This document shows, in pieces, positions 1-10,986 of a stretch of DNA of 31,405 nucleotides. The stretch's first letter is position 1; every line of letters begins with the position of its first letter. The DNA is taken from contig CAXKVV010000906.1 of assembly GCA_964058805.1 (NCBI GenBank), positions 1 to 31,405 on the forward strand, written 5' to 3'. The position numbers were made by a program, and so were the translations under genes. The notes below the pieces were generated by a model that worked only from the letters and a program-made list of their open reading frames with translations, had not been told where the DNA came from and searched no databases. The stretch is from Schoenoplectus triqueter (taxonomy: Eukaryota; Streptophyta; Magnoliopsida; Poales; Cyperaceae).

Positions 1-163
1 TCTCTTTTGTGGAAGCTGGTAATTTTGGGGAATTTAAAAACAAAAGGGATAAAAAGGTTTATTACTAAGTGGATCGGCTAGGTGCTGATGGCAATATTGA
101 TCATAACACTGTGGTTTATTGCAGATTTTTATATTATTTGTATCAATTTGTTTTGGTGTACAG

Positions 164-1539
164 GTGCATCACACGTTTGCAAGTACCGGAACTGATGGTA
201 CGATTAATTTTTGGGATAAGGACAGTAAACAAAGGATCAAGGTCTGCAACTCATCAATTCTTTTCTTTTCTTTAATTTTGTTGTTTGTTCTAATCCAATT
301 GCTATGTTTTGATTGAAAGAGGAAGGACAATTTTAACCATTTCAATAACACATGTAAAATTTTATTCTATACTGTGTGTGTGTGAAATTTTACACTAATT
401 TTTCTATCTAATAATCTGAATAATCGATTTATTAATAGCAATAATGAAAAAAATAAAATTTTAATAGTAAGAATGACAGTGTGTCACTGACAGTGGCGCT
501 TGGAAAATGCATCAATCTGGCTAGCGCGTTCGTGGGAGCGCGACACTCCCACTAACGCATTTCCTTTTTTTTTATGAATTTATTCAAATTGCACTTCAAT
601 ATAATCATCAAACTTGAAACTTGAATCACATTTGCCAGTGGGAGTGGCACATCACATATGTGCCGGTGGGAGTGGTTTTTTTTTTCAAAAAGCATCTGAA
701 AAATATAAAATAAAAAGATGTCACTGCTAATGACGCATTTCTGAAACACGACTAGCAGTGGCACACTGTCATTCTTAGTATTAAAATTTAATAATTTTCA
801 TTATTATTATTAATAGTATGATTAATTAGATTCAAAAATCGGTGGAAATTTTAGCGTCCAGAGAAATATTTTTTCTGTTTAGTATCTCATATATGCTCAC
901 TCAACCTCTTGTACTCCTAGAAATTTACCTACATGATTTACACACTTCTGCATGCATTATAGAGCTTTCCCAAATGCCCTGCTCCTATTCCATGCGGTAC
1001 ATTTAATGCAGACGGTTCACTCTTTGCCTATGCAGTAAGTCTTACTCTATAACCTTCAACCTTGACAAGCTCAAAATCTTTCTAATGACATCTAAATAAC
1101 AATAAAATTAAATACGCAGGTTTGCTATGATTGGAGCAAAGGTGCTGCACATCATGACCCATCTACAGCCAAATCATATGTCTATTTACATTCTGTCCAG
1201 GTCAATGTCATGCTAATTGTGTTCACAGTTTTTAAAATGTTAAGTTCCTATCTATTCTGTATATGCTGAACAGCACATATTATTGGCCTTTCAGAAATAC
1301 ATGATTATTTCTAAATTTCAAGAACTCGATTATTGTGCAGCAATTTTGGTCCACAAATAAGTAATCCCACTAAAAGTGGTCATTGTAGTTGAAGAAGATG
1401 ACTTGTCAAAAAAAATTACAGTTTGCTGTCCTCTTTTTCTTTTTGCTTCTTTTGAAATTGTAAAGTTCAGTGATGAACATTTTTTTTCATTTTCTTTGAG
1501 CAGGACAATGAAGCTAAACCAAGACCCAAAAAATTGTAG
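164..1539 (+). CDS. RAE1: RAE1-like WD40 mRNA-export factor, 3' end only (four last exons)
   Basis: I read four exons at 164-241, 963-1034, 1120-1200 and 1504-1539, all in phase 0 with GT-AG borders, ending in TAG. The joined 88 residues carry the last WD40 blade (STGTDGTINFWDKDSKQR) and the signature YDWSKG followed by PSTAKSYVYLH, as in the C-terminus of RAE1/Gle2. That family is a beta-propeller at nuclear pores which binds Nup98 and helps export mRNA. The earlier blades lie upstream of the window. The tail after the propeller is short and ends KPRPKKL, not the longer GRK-type end I remember from Arabidopsis. A possible poly(A) signal AATAAA lies at 1835-1840. BUB3 is the nearest alternative, but the YDWSKG motif favours RAE1. 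The assignment is from memory of the family. Whether the gene is functional cannot be judged without its 5' part. Confidence 0.85.
383..855. mobile_element. Long-TIR foldback MITE in a RAE1 intron
   Basis: The ends form a long imperfect inverted repeat of roughly 100-120 bp per arm. The sequence around 458-485 (AGTAAGAATGACAGTGTG) is matched in reverse complement by 758-778, and the similarity continues outward to about 383 and 855. The central part has further short inverted motifs built on GTGGGAGTGG. It fills most of the 721-bp intron 242-962. I found no clear target duplication, so superfamily and exact edges are uncertain. Confidence 0.6.
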
Positions 1540-2720
1540 TATATATCAAAATGTACAATGATGGCACAAAGTGCTTACTAAAAGAGTGTACCTAGAATTT
1601 TTGTGTTCTAACTTCCAACACACGCTATACAGGCAAGATTTAGTGATATAGCCTTATTTTTTTCAGCTTATTACATTTCAGTTTCCAAAATAAACCTAGA
1701 TAGTACAGCGAATTCTTTTTCTTTCTTATCTTATGCTTTTGCTTGTCCTGTACTGTATATGGTGGCAGACTGGCAGGAAAGTTCTTTTGTGTAAATATTT
1801 TACTGATGTACATTGGTAGATATTCAGTGTCAGTAATAAATGGGATTGTTTGATTTTTTTTTTAATAGTTATGGATTCATGCTATTCTGGAGATTCTTAT
1901 GTGCTCTTGATCTGCGCTTGCACAAGTGAAATTAAATTGGACAATTCTGAATTGCTAACTGTTTAGAAAACTTTGAAAGTTTTAGTTCAAACTTTTGAAG
2001 CACTTGTTATTTACTTTAAAAGGAGATGGCATGCAATAGTTTAGCTCTAGCATGCATCCAAGTTTATATCTTCATTGAAATTTATTTGTACAACAAAATT
2101 TTATTTTAGAGGTATAACAGTCATTTTTGCTGTAACAAAATTCTGGACTTTTTTTTGAAGTGACATAATAGTATGTAAATTTGCGATTCATTATTTAGCA
2201 ATAAGTGTGGGAAGCTGGGGAAAGTAAGTAAAAATGTGATAATTTTCATCCTGACAAAAGCAATTAAAAAGGGTAAAAGCAAAGAAATTGTCTCAGTCAG
2301 TCTCCATCTCCCTCTACTTTTGAGAATTTGTTACTTCCCCAACTCACTATCTTTCATCTTTCTATCCATCTCTACTTTCGAGCTCCAATTCTGATTTATG
2401 CACTAATAACTCACAAGAATGCTGTGATACATTACAGTGCAATCATGTATTTTAACGGTCAGGTATGATTTGGTCCCAGATTACTTCAGTGAAAAAAAAA
2501 TGCAGTAGCACTTTGATTTGCAATCATGTTGTGTTATCATACTGTTTCTTGAATCCTTGTGTTCTGAACCAGATCAGTTTCACTTTTCATTGGTTCAGTT
2601 TTTTTTAACTGTAGACTCTTCAACATGTGTCTACTGATGGCATTAATCCTGCTATAAGCTGGCTTCTGCTTATACCACTACCTGTACAAGCTGGCAGAAC
2701 TTGCTGCCTATACCAGTACT
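1540..2720. other. RAE1 3' UTR and spacer, no gene seen
   Basis: The sequence is AT-rich with no coding exon I can recognise on either strand. The first 300 bases are probably the 3' UTR of the RAE1-like gene. The rest shows only homopolymer runs and a pyrimidine-rich patch near 2290-2390. Confidence 0.5.
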
Positions 2721-3261
2721 CAGGGGCAGAGGTGGGGGTCAGATATATACGTGGGCTCAGAGGTCATGATTTTTTTTTTTTAAATTGAAACATACAAAGG
2801 TAACAAAGCCTATTAAGACATTACGTGGGCTCAGAAGTTATTCATTTTTGTTTCTTTCCTTGATTAAATTAAACTATACATATCTAATTTTATCTCTTCG
2901 TGACTTCGTGTGACTCTGATCGACCGACCGTCTCCTCTCCCACCCCTTTGTCATGTTTTGACGGATCACGAATCCACAATCCTCCTTCCTCTGCCCCAGC
3001 CTTGCCGGCTCGCTTGTCCATCGGTCCTATCGTCACAATCGGTCCTTCTTCACCTTTGATTCCTTCTCTGTCCATGCATCTCAGCATCTCGCTTCAATCA
3101 TGCTTTCCAACTTGCGATTTCTTCTGTACTACATTGTCAGTATGTAAGTGTTGTTTTTAAATTTTTTATTGTATTCTTTTTTAGAGGCTTGAAACCAATT
3201 AAAACAGTTGATGATGGCACTGACGAAAAAATCAGATAGGCAAGAGGTCCAAATACTATCA

Positions 3262-3442
3262 TAAGTTATTAGCAAATCATGCAGCTGAAATCATGCGTGA
3301 TATTGATTTAGAAGAACTTGATACCGGAAGGGGGCAGATCAAATTGGTTCTTTACAAAAAGCAGGAGACATTAAATTGAGTTCTCACTACAAGTCACTTT
3401 GTAGCTTAGAAAAGATGTTTGGTGCTACAATTAGTAGAAATA
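3262..3442 (+). pseudogene. hAT transposase relic (DUF4371/TTF-type)
   Basis: Two frames give protein-like stretches. The first reads AAEIMRDIDLEELDTGRG (about 3280-3333). After a one-base shift comes DQIGSLQKAGDIKLSSHYKS with CSLEKMFGATIS behind it (about 3335-3425). These match in order the motif TGRG.NQ..SLQ.AGDTRW.SH..SL..MFGA that I know from plant TTF-type zinc-finger hAT-like transposases. The tryptophan usually found after the GDT/R is lost here. With a frameshift and no upstream catalytic domain it cannot make an active enzyme. It supports the hAT assignment of the enclosing element. Confidence 0.65.
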
Positions 3443-3600
3443 TTTTATTTACAATTCCAAACATGAAGTGATGCTGTTATATAGTCTGATGCATATCAAC
3501 TTCATTTTCTTTTGTTTATGTGGTATGCTGTAATTTTATTTATAATTCCAAAAATGAAGTGATGCTTATTCATATCAACTTCATTTTCTTTTGTTTATGT
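3442..3600. repeat. Imperfect tandem duplication inside the hAT element
   Basis: Two copies of a unit of about 70-80 bp, starting at 3442 and 3533, share ATTCCAAA.ATGAAGTGATGCT and CATATCAACTTCATTTTC. The second copy is shorter by a small deletion. Confidence 0.7.
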
Positions 3601-3722
3601 AGTCTGACATTGTGATCTTAGCTTTTTAAACTAATTAAAAATATAGTGATTTTACATTATATAGTTCTCTTTTGTCTCTGGCACCTCCATGGTTTATTCC
3701 TGCTTTCGCCCCTACTAGTACT

Positions 3723-4295
3723 GGTACAGGTGGTTTGTTTCTTCTGTTTAGTTTGTGTAGAAAATACCAAGATTAGTGATAGTTAGATTTGATTTGTACA
3801 GTCTTACTAGGAAAAATATTATAATAATGAACAACTTCAACTAGGAAAAGGAAAAACCTATACTAATCCAATGTGAAGATACTGTCAGTCTCCAGAACAA
3901 ACGTAGTAGCAATATTAATTTTCCAAGTAGCAAAGTTGAACACGATTAAAGATCAAAATGGATTGGTCATATGTATCCGACAATGTGGCATAGCAGTTAA
4001 AATGCCGAACAAAATTAAACATCTGGCAAGGCATAATTCATGTACTTTACCTCTACCAGTTCATGAAGACGTCTCTCTTTCCAGTTAAGCTCAAAAGAAA
4101 CCAAAAGAACAATGATTTATGACCTTTTCGAGAATGATGTTGAAAAAGAAAAAGTTTAGAATTAATACCATCAATAATTAAGTAAACAAATTTCTCCGTT
4201 GAAGACTCTGCACTCTAGAAGGTTGGGTTCTCCGGACGGAAATGGAGAAAGGCGCAACGGAGAAATGTGGGGGAGAGGTATCAGGCCGTTATAGT
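3723..4295. other. Spacer without recognised gene
   Basis: Short open frames occur on the plus strand near 3873-4088, but none shows a domain, splice structure or composition that suggests a gene. I see nothing else of note. Confidence 0.4.
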
Positions 4296-4447
4296 GTTAT
4301 TGTCCTACAATTTCAAAGAAATAAAGAATCTCATTTTTCAGTGCAAGATATGATTTTGTTATCGTCCTACAATTTCAAAGAAATGAAGAATCTCAGTGTA
4401 AGATATGATTTTGTTATCGTCCTACAATTTCAATGAAATGAAGGATC
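4296..4447. repeat. Three-copy tandem repeat (55-62 bp unit)
   Basis: The phrase GTCCTACAATTTCAA starts at 4302, 4364 and 4419, each time followed by A/TGAAAT.AAG.ATCT. The units are joined by AAGATATGATTTTGTTATC. The reading frame through it is repetitive and probably not coding. Confidence 0.8.
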
Positions 4448-4635
4448 TGGAAACAAATTTCCTTTTTCGATTTTGGAGTTATCCACGTGAATGATTTTCT
4501 AATGAAAACCAAACTCATTTCCCAATATGAAATATAATTTTACTATCTTCGCTGAGTTGAAAGGAAAAAAAAAAGAATTTGGAGGCAAATTCAATTTCTT
4601 AATTTGGAGTATGCACGTTAAAAAGAGACGGAGCC

Positions 4636-4645
4636 AAAAACAAAA
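4636..4645 (-). terminator. Pol III T-run terminator of tRNA-Trp
   Basis: On the minus strand, two thymine runs (T4 at 4645-4642 and T5 at 4640-4636) follow the tRNA by about 23 bases. This is the normal RNA polymerase III stop signal. Confidence 0.75.
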
Positions 4646-4668
4646 GGTGATCCGGAATTTCGGGGTTT

Positions 4669-4740
4669 TGAACCCGACGTGAATCGAACACGCAACCTTC
4701 TGATCTGGAGTCAGACGCGCTACCATTGCGCCACGGATCC
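4669..4740 (-). tRNA. tRNA-Trp(CCA): tRNA-Trp (anticodon CCA)
   Basis: The reverse strand gives a 72-nt cloverleaf. The acceptor arm GGATCCG (4740-4734) pairs with CGGGTTC, with discriminator A at 4669. The D-loop carries GCGCAATGGTAGCGC, the anticodon loop is ACTCCAGA with CCA at 4708-4706, and the T arm holds GTTCGATTC. This is the plant nuclear cytosolic tRNA-Trp; there is no intron and no encoded CCA end. Internal A and B boxes are intact, so RNA polymerase III transcription is likely. Confidence 0.96.
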
Positions 4741-5824
4741 GGCTGTCTTAGCATGCATTAAAGAAACTAAAATTAATAAAAGAGAAGACGACAATTAAAG
4801 TTCTTGTAAATTTTGATTCAGAGAACAAATCATCAGAGTCGGGCTTTTATTTTGTCAATGGTAAATTTTACTTAGAACTAAAAACACATATTCTTTTAGA
4901 TCAAACTAAAAAAAATCTATTAAAAAAATAGGATAATTTAACATAATTTTTTTAATGCATAAAATTTAATCCAATTTTTATTCCTTTTGTAAGTTAAAGG
5001 ACGCGCTATATTTTTTTTCTCCAACCCAATTCATTAATGTGTACGCTGAAATTTCTCATTTTTTGCAAGTACAAGACTACAAGCTGAGGGCTGTAAATGG
5101 CATTGAAAGCACTTGCGGAGACAATGAAGGCTCCGCCACTAAATCATTTAGTTATTGAGCTTCATTTATGGTCCAGGCAGAAATCCCACCACAGATTTGA
5201 GATTTCCCTCCTTTCATGACTCAAACTGAAATTTAAGAAGAAAAAATATTATAGAAAATTAATATAATATTGAATTTCTAAATTCAACACCCTCTTTGAA
5301 AATATTTTTTTAGGGTTGGGCTTTGAAAATACCTTTAACGAATGCACAGCTATTAGGGAAAAAATCAGCTCTTGCCCTGTTCATCATTCTATAATCTATA
5401 TGCAAAATTCTCTTGAATTGTCCACAATAAATTCTAAGCACACAAGTATAATAGCACATTGAAGCCCTTTCAAAAGGCCTCATATTGCTTTCCCCTTCTC
5501 TTGAATTGTTCACATTAAATTAAGCCCCAGTAATGTCTCGCCTAAAGCCCAAGTACCTCACTTATTCAATTCACCTGTTTTAACCCGTCTCTGCTTTGCT
5601 ATTCTGATCAAGGATCATTCATGTGAAATATTTGCTGCAAAAAGTGTGCCAAGTATCATGTGACGCAACTCAGAGATCCTCAGCCGTTCATTTATTACCG
5701 TTTATATATCATGAAGATGTATTAATATATAAGATACCAAATATTTACTCAAGCTCCTTACTTGTGCAACGGCCAACTCCTTTTACTAAAAATCCCTCCC
5801 ATCCACCCACTTCTGACTGAATAT
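4741..5824. other. Intergenic DNA upstream of the EPFL gene
   Basis: AT-rich spacer that must contain the tRNA 5' flank on one side and the EPFL promoter and 5' leader on the other. TATA-like strings occur at about 5701-5733, but none can be singled out as the promoter. No other gene is seen. Confidence 0.4.
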
Positions 5825-6522
5825 ATGAACAAAACTCAAATCAGAATAATGAAGAGGAAGGATTGCAACAGAGTTCACAAGGAAATGCCTTTACTGGTTG
5901 CTATTTTGCTGCTTTTTACTGTGAGCGAGGCGCTCAGATCAATGCCAAGTATGTTGAAATTACTTTTGGTCATTCTTAAATTTTATAGTAGTTCATAATA
6001 ATTTGCTTAAATCAAGTGAGGTTGATTTATTAATTAACTTCCATTTCATACACAGGTACTGATGATCAAGGAAGCTTAGAGCTTGAACGAGAACACCAGG
6101 TTGCTTCCAACGTAGAATCAAAGAAAGAAATAGTACATTATTTTAAAATTGGAATCAAAGGCTGCACTTTAAAGAGTAACACTAAGTTAACACTATCATG
6201 GTATATATTATTATACATGTATCACTAAATTAACTGTTGGTATGATGTATTGTTATAATTACCATAGTAGGATTAAAAAAAAAGTTTTTCAGATGGTTTC
6301 TGGCATAGGGAATAATTCGTTTTTCTGTAGGATACCAGTACAGAAGAAATAAAAGAAGTTCATGCCACTGGATCAAGCGTACCGGACTGCTCCCATGCCT
6401 GCAGGTCATGTTCCCCCTGCAACAGAGTCATGGTGAGCTTCAAGTGCTCCATTGCCGAACCATGCCCTATGGTTTACCGATGCATGTGCCATGGAAATTT
6501 GTATCCCATACCTTCAAATTGA
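5825..6522 (+). CDS. EPF/EPFL family secreted cysteine-rich peptide precursor
   Basis: Three exons, 5825-5948, 6056-6099 and 6331-6522, give 119 aa with GT-AG introns of 107 and 231 bp. A hydrophobic core PLLVAILLLFTV (residues 22-33) suggests a signal peptide. A variable propeptide follows, then the mature domain from about residue 69: TGSSVPDCSHACRSCSPC and on to SFKCS, CPMVYRCMC and YPIPS. It has eight cysteines (76, 80, 83, 86, 95, 101, 107, 109). EPF/EPFL peptides are apoplastic ligands of ERECTA-family receptor kinases with TMM, and set stomatal spacing or growth. The TGSS.PDCS start and 8-Cys pattern look closest to EPF2/EPFL7, while the YP.P tail resembles EPF1; the paralogue is not settled. 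A second ATG at 5849 would shorten the leader by eight residues. The exon-2 donor GTTGCT is weak. Confidence 0.88.
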
Positions 6523-6989
6523 ATTAAATTGGATAGGATAACTCGTATATTTTAATTTTCTATGCATATGAAGTGGTTTTTCTTGTTGCGACTAGGATGT
6601 GATTTTAGGAATGTGATTAATTAGTGCGCAGACGAGCAGCTTACAGATGGTGGGTGCTGCCCTTTTTGTTTCATCATAAATTTTACTTAGCAAGGTCTTA
6701 AACTGAAAATTTCAGCATTCTGTTGTGTAAAAATCGTCTCAGTGCATTTTTAATTGTGTATTGTATACTATACTGACTGTACTGTTTTCTTTTAAGGAAA
6801 ATTTGAACATGAGAGTAAAAATGAAAGTGTACCTAATGGATTTAAACTACTCTCTTTTTTTTTTGGTTTAAAGTGATTACTCTCTTACAGCAAATCAATG
6901 GAGCATTTGAATCACATCTTATTATTTTATTTATCAAAGTTATCAAGAGAGATTAAATTTATAAGAGGGAAACTAATCTAGGCATTTTG
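6523..6989. other. EPFL 3' flank, no gene seen
   Basis: AT-rich sequence after the stop codon, probably 3' UTR and spacer. Nothing coding is recognisable. Confidence 0.4.
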
Positions 6990-7690
6990 ATATGAACATA
7001 TACTAAATAAGTCGGGCTACGGTGTTACGCGTAGCACGGATGGCCCGTGTGTTACGGATTATTTCTCAGCTTTTAAAATTCAAATGGTCGATCCGACTAC
7101 TCAAAATGGTTTTCATATGAAAATCTAGTTGTAAAACAAATTTTATATTTTTTTAGAATTTTTTTACTACTAGCACGAAACTTGTCCGTTGTGTGGACCT
7201 CTTAATTTTAATAATATTTATATCTAGTACTAAATTTATTATAAATAAAATAAAATATTTTAATTAAATATAATTTATGTCTAAATCAAATTATAAAACT
7301 CTTAAAGTTTTAAATAAAATTAATTAATTATTTAATTAAAAATGATGTACAAAATATAATATTTTTTATTTTCTTAGTATGCTTGATTGCTTGTACTATG
7401 CGTAATTTTTTTTATAATAAAACATAATAATAGTAGATGTTTAGTTTATTTGATATATTTTTTTTAGACATATAAATGTATGATAAAAAATAATAAATTG
7501 AATGGAGAGGAAAAATAAATTTGACAGAAATCTGAATCGTTATTTCTATAAAATAAATTAATCTCAATCGTAAATTAAAATATGAGTATTTTAATCATTT
7601 CATATTATCTAACAATATAATGGATAAATTCAATTTATACGCTCTTTATAATAGATAAATTCAATTTATACGCTCTTTATAATAGTATAG
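6990..7690. repeat. AT-rich dispersed repeat, possibly Helitron-like
   Basis: The block opens with a GC-rich stretch at 7011-7068 made of short inverted phrases such as GTTACGCGTAGCACGG and CCGTGTGTTACGG. It continues as very AT-rich DNA and ends in ATAATAGTATAGAT. I have a memory of plant repeats with a CCGTGC..GCACGG head and this TAGTATAGAT tail, but I cannot check it and the class is a guess. Confidence 0.3.
7619..7680. repeat. 31-bp tandem duplication
   Basis: Units 7619-7649 and 7650-7680 differ at a single base (GG versus AG near the start) and share ATAAATTCAATTTATACGCT. They sit at the 3' end of the AT-rich repeat block. Confidence 0.9.
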
Positions 7691-8200
7691 ATTTCTTTAG
7701 ACAGTCACAAAGTCCGCTAGCTCTATTTTTGTAGTATTGTTTTGTATAGTTTTGGTATTTTTTTTATCTGAGGCTGAGAGATAGCTTGTATCTATATTTT
7801 TTTTTTTTTTGTATACTGTAGTAGTAGATGAGATAAAAGTAATATTAACTGTTTTCAGGTCAGACCTACAGTTCACGCTTTGCTTTTTACAACAGAAACA
7901 GCCTAACGAAATAATAACAAAATAAGAATGTGACAAAAGAAAGCATTCAACCCTAATCCTAAATTAAGGCCCGTATGTTACTCAGCCCATTCTTTCCTAA
8001 CTTGAGCCCAACAAACTGAAAGCGTTCTTTCTTTATAATCCAGAGAAACCACCAGATAAAATTGAAGAGTTAACAGATAATCATTAAGACAAGGATTACT
8101 CATCAAAAGAAATTAACAAAAAACTAATCAGTCAATAAAGAAAGAACGTGATCCAGAGAGTTAACAGACCAAATCTCTCTCTCTCTCTCTCACATACACA
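7691..8200. other. Spacer and IST1 3' UTR with a (TC)n run
   Basis: No gene is seen. A (TC)n microsatellite at 8174-8191 lies just beyond the stop codon of the IST1-like gene, in its probable 3' UTR. On the transcript strand it is a GA repeat. Confidence 0.5.
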
Positions 8201-10986
8201 CTATGTTTTGTTGAAGTTGAAATGGCCTGAGCCAGAACCTGATCCGCCAGAAAATAGATTGGGATAAGAGTAATATGGATCATCCTCCAATGAAGAGAGG
8301 CGCTGAGGTACATGCGGCTCCTTGGGAAAGGGCAACTCGGTGTCAACGGTAGGCAACTCCCCAGAAAAGGGGTTGGAATTTGAATCTTGTCTGTCAAATA
8401 CTGGATTTTTATGCATGAGACTCTCCTGAGGACCAAAGGCGGTCTCAGTGCTACTTCTGGACACGAAGTCATTAATTTTATGTTGCACAAGATCTGCAGC
8501 AGCAAGTGCAGCTGCCGCAGCCTGCTCGGCAGTTGCAGCTGCTTCCTTTGCAGCTTCTAACACTTCTTGCAAATCTACATTTGTGGGCCCAGACATGAAT
8601 GTGGCAGTAGAAATGGTAACATTCTGAGAAGTACTTGTATCATGCTTTTGCTCCGGCAATTCTTCCTCTATGTCACTTTGGATTGAAGAAAAAGTTTGCA
8701 CTTTGGGGGTTGGCTCAGCTGTCTTGATAGGTGCACTGGGAAAAGAGGGTGGAGCCATGAATGGTATGAACTGTTTTGGCTCCCTTGGTGACAATGGAGT
8801 CTCCAGTGGCGGTCTATCAGGAAATGGGATAGGTATATTGCTGAGCTGACTTGGCTGTGTACCTTCCATAAATGCTCTTTGGTTGTCTTCTTGAGGTGGT
8901 GGTGGTACTGACACACTTGGACCTGTTTCTCTCACTGAAGTAATTGTAGAGGTTGGTTGAACTGAAATTTTTGGGACTTCAGGCAGATCTAAATCATCAA
9001 ATCCAGAATCTGACTCTGATTTTTCTTCATCTGATTGTTCAATTGTACTTGGAGCAGACTGTTCCTCTATTTTCTTCTCCTTTGGAACAACCAAATTGGA
9101 GCCTCTGTTGTAGTTAGGCCCATTCTGGTTAAGAAAAAATAATCATGAGTCATCAGATACTTTTGCATCAACATAATTCAAGAGCGGTGTAATATTTTTA
9201 AACCAAAGGTCTGCAAACCAGATTAGCGCTCAAACAGTGTTCTTATTTCATAATCCAAGGGTCGTTAAAAGGCAATCAGATTAGCAGGGTACAGCAGTTA
9301 CTTTTTTTTTCAATTAAAAATGTGATATGTACATTCCATTATGTTTCTGAAAACTACACACAACTGACGTGCATAACATAGTATACAGTATACTAAAGAC
9401 AAGAAAAGAAATGGACATGAGAAAGAAACTAATAATGTAACGTACCAACAAATCTTCATGAGTTCTCGAGAACTCCGTCTCACTGGCACTTGGATCCCAA
9501 TCTAACCCATGCTCTTCAGCTATCTCCTTTAACAACTTGAGCTTTGTTTCTGTAGACGGTGCTCGAACAGACAACAGTTCAATCACCTGCACTGACAAAA
9601 AACCAGTGTAAACTATATATAGCAGTTCACAGAACAGAATAAAAAATTAGTAAAGGTTGTCTCTGCAAATATTTCCAGCATTTTTACAATGTTTCCCAAT
9701 AACAGCTAGAACTTATCATGTTTGAGATAACAAATTGATTGATTTGCAAATAACACCCATCCATGACAATAGCTTAAAAAGAAGGGAAAAGTTGGCTCCA
9801 ATGTGGTCCTCTTCATTCCCTGTTTCGTCGTTCTGTCTTTATGGATTTGAAAACCGTTTACTCATATACACAGCTGTATTTTAGTATGCCACAAAACAAA
9901 GCATCAGAATAACGAACAAATTGCCAGCAGTTATGTAATGTACATTCGCCATCACCGAAATCTTGGGTATCAGGTGAAAACAAAAGTGGCAGGATGTTCT
10001 TTTGAAATACATTATTGTAATTTGCAAAAAAAATTCAGAAAATTTGTATACCTGACGGTTGACTCCACAGTCAGGCAAGAGCTCAGATGCAGCAACAACA
10101 AACTCCTTGCCATATTTGCCTGCAAACAGCATCTGAATTTGCATCAGCTCCGGCAAGTCAGCACATCTTGGAGCTGCAAAACAAATACTTGATATTGCTT
10201 CTTTAAGGTCAAGAGGGCACTCCCTGCAATATGAGCAAGTCAAGTTTTTAAAATTTATAAACACATCATATAACTAAAATAATTTGTTTTTCTGAAGATA
10301 AAACGGTCATACATAGATAAGTCTCATGTGAGAATGGAACAGGCATCAATGATCAAAATTTTAAAAAATAAATAAATAAATGTATGCTATATATAGGAGG
10401 AAGAAATGAAACAGGAAATAATACTTCTGTGTTTCGATTATAGGAAGCCGGACGGTAATGAGCTCGCAGAACAACTCAAGAATCTCTTGAGCAGCCATCA
10501 TATTCTCCTCTCTGATTATATGCTCTACCTACAAGTCAATTCATTAGCAGATCAATTCAGTTTAAAATGTCCTTACTAAACACTCATTAATAAAGCAATT
10601 AAGGGGCTAAATCCAGCTTTTTACCCGAATCCTAGCTGTCGCCTCCTGACCATTCTCCAAAAGTTTGGCTATGTCTTTGCGCATCTGCTTTAGTTGAATT
10701 TCTCTTCTATTGCGCAACAATTTTATCCTCGGAATTGTCAGTTTGAGCAGGGTTTTGCTGGAGGATGAACAAAAATGAATGCAAAATAAACTGTTAAATA
10801 TGCCCTTCGATACAAAAATCGGGGATCTCGATTCTTGAAAACCCTCGAGGATTCTAAATTTGTTCAAAGAAAGCACGACAAAATCCACAAAATTATGGGA
10901 TAATAGAACAAAAGAAAGGGCATTTACCATTTAGCGCCTTTGAAACCACCGGCCCCTTTGCTGAAGAAAGCATCAAGCATCGACAT
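8201..10986 (-). CDS. ISTL: IST1-like protein (ESCRT-III associated, VPS4 regulator)
   Basis: Six exons on the minus strand: 10986-10928, 10757-10625, 10528-10425, 10223-10052, 9586-9446 and 9124-8201. All have GT-AG borders and the phases agree, giving 510 aa and a TAG stop. Residues about 12-180 form the IST1 domain: LLKLTIPRIKLLRNRRE, QMRKDIAKLL, ATARIRVEHIIREEN, then ECPLDLKEAISSICFAAPR and LLSVRAPS. IST1 proteins bind LIP5 and VPS4 and tune ESCRT-III in multivesicular-body sorting in the cytoplasm and on endosomes. Residues about 204-510 are low-complexity: acidic, proline-rich, an alanine-rich likely helix or coiled coil (387-421), and a Gly-Ser tail (GGSGSGSGHF). This long tail marks the plant subgroup of larger IST1-like proteins. 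I chose the first ATG (MSMLDAFF); a second lies two codons later. No break is seen. Confidence 0.95.

Larger units (their letters stand above)
2721..3714. mobile_element. Internally deleted hAT transposon with 8-bp TSD
   Basis: The 5' end reads CAGGGGCAGAGG and the 3' end, in reverse complement, reads TAGGGGCGAAAG. This is the CAGGGGC-type terminal repeat common in plant hAT elements. Direct flanks are CCAGTACT (2713-2720) and CTAGTACT (3715-3722), an 8-bp duplication with one mismatch, as expected for hAT. At 994 bp it is far shorter than an autonomous hAT of several kb. It keeps a transposase relic near 3270-3440, so it is a deletion derivative. Confidence 0.8.

Noticed and set aside
119..163. 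A further RAE1 exon directly before 164
   Set aside because: The expected residues before VHHTF (a NS.NFHP-type phrase) are absent; the peptide IFILFVSICF does not fit.
2890..3160. Overlapping frames on both strands rich in Ser and Pro
   Set aside because: They lie inside the hAT element, match nothing I recognise and have no splice support.
4242..4436. 64-aa frame with repeated VIVLQFQ
   Set aside because: It is the translation of the three-copy tandem repeat, with no sign of selection as protein.
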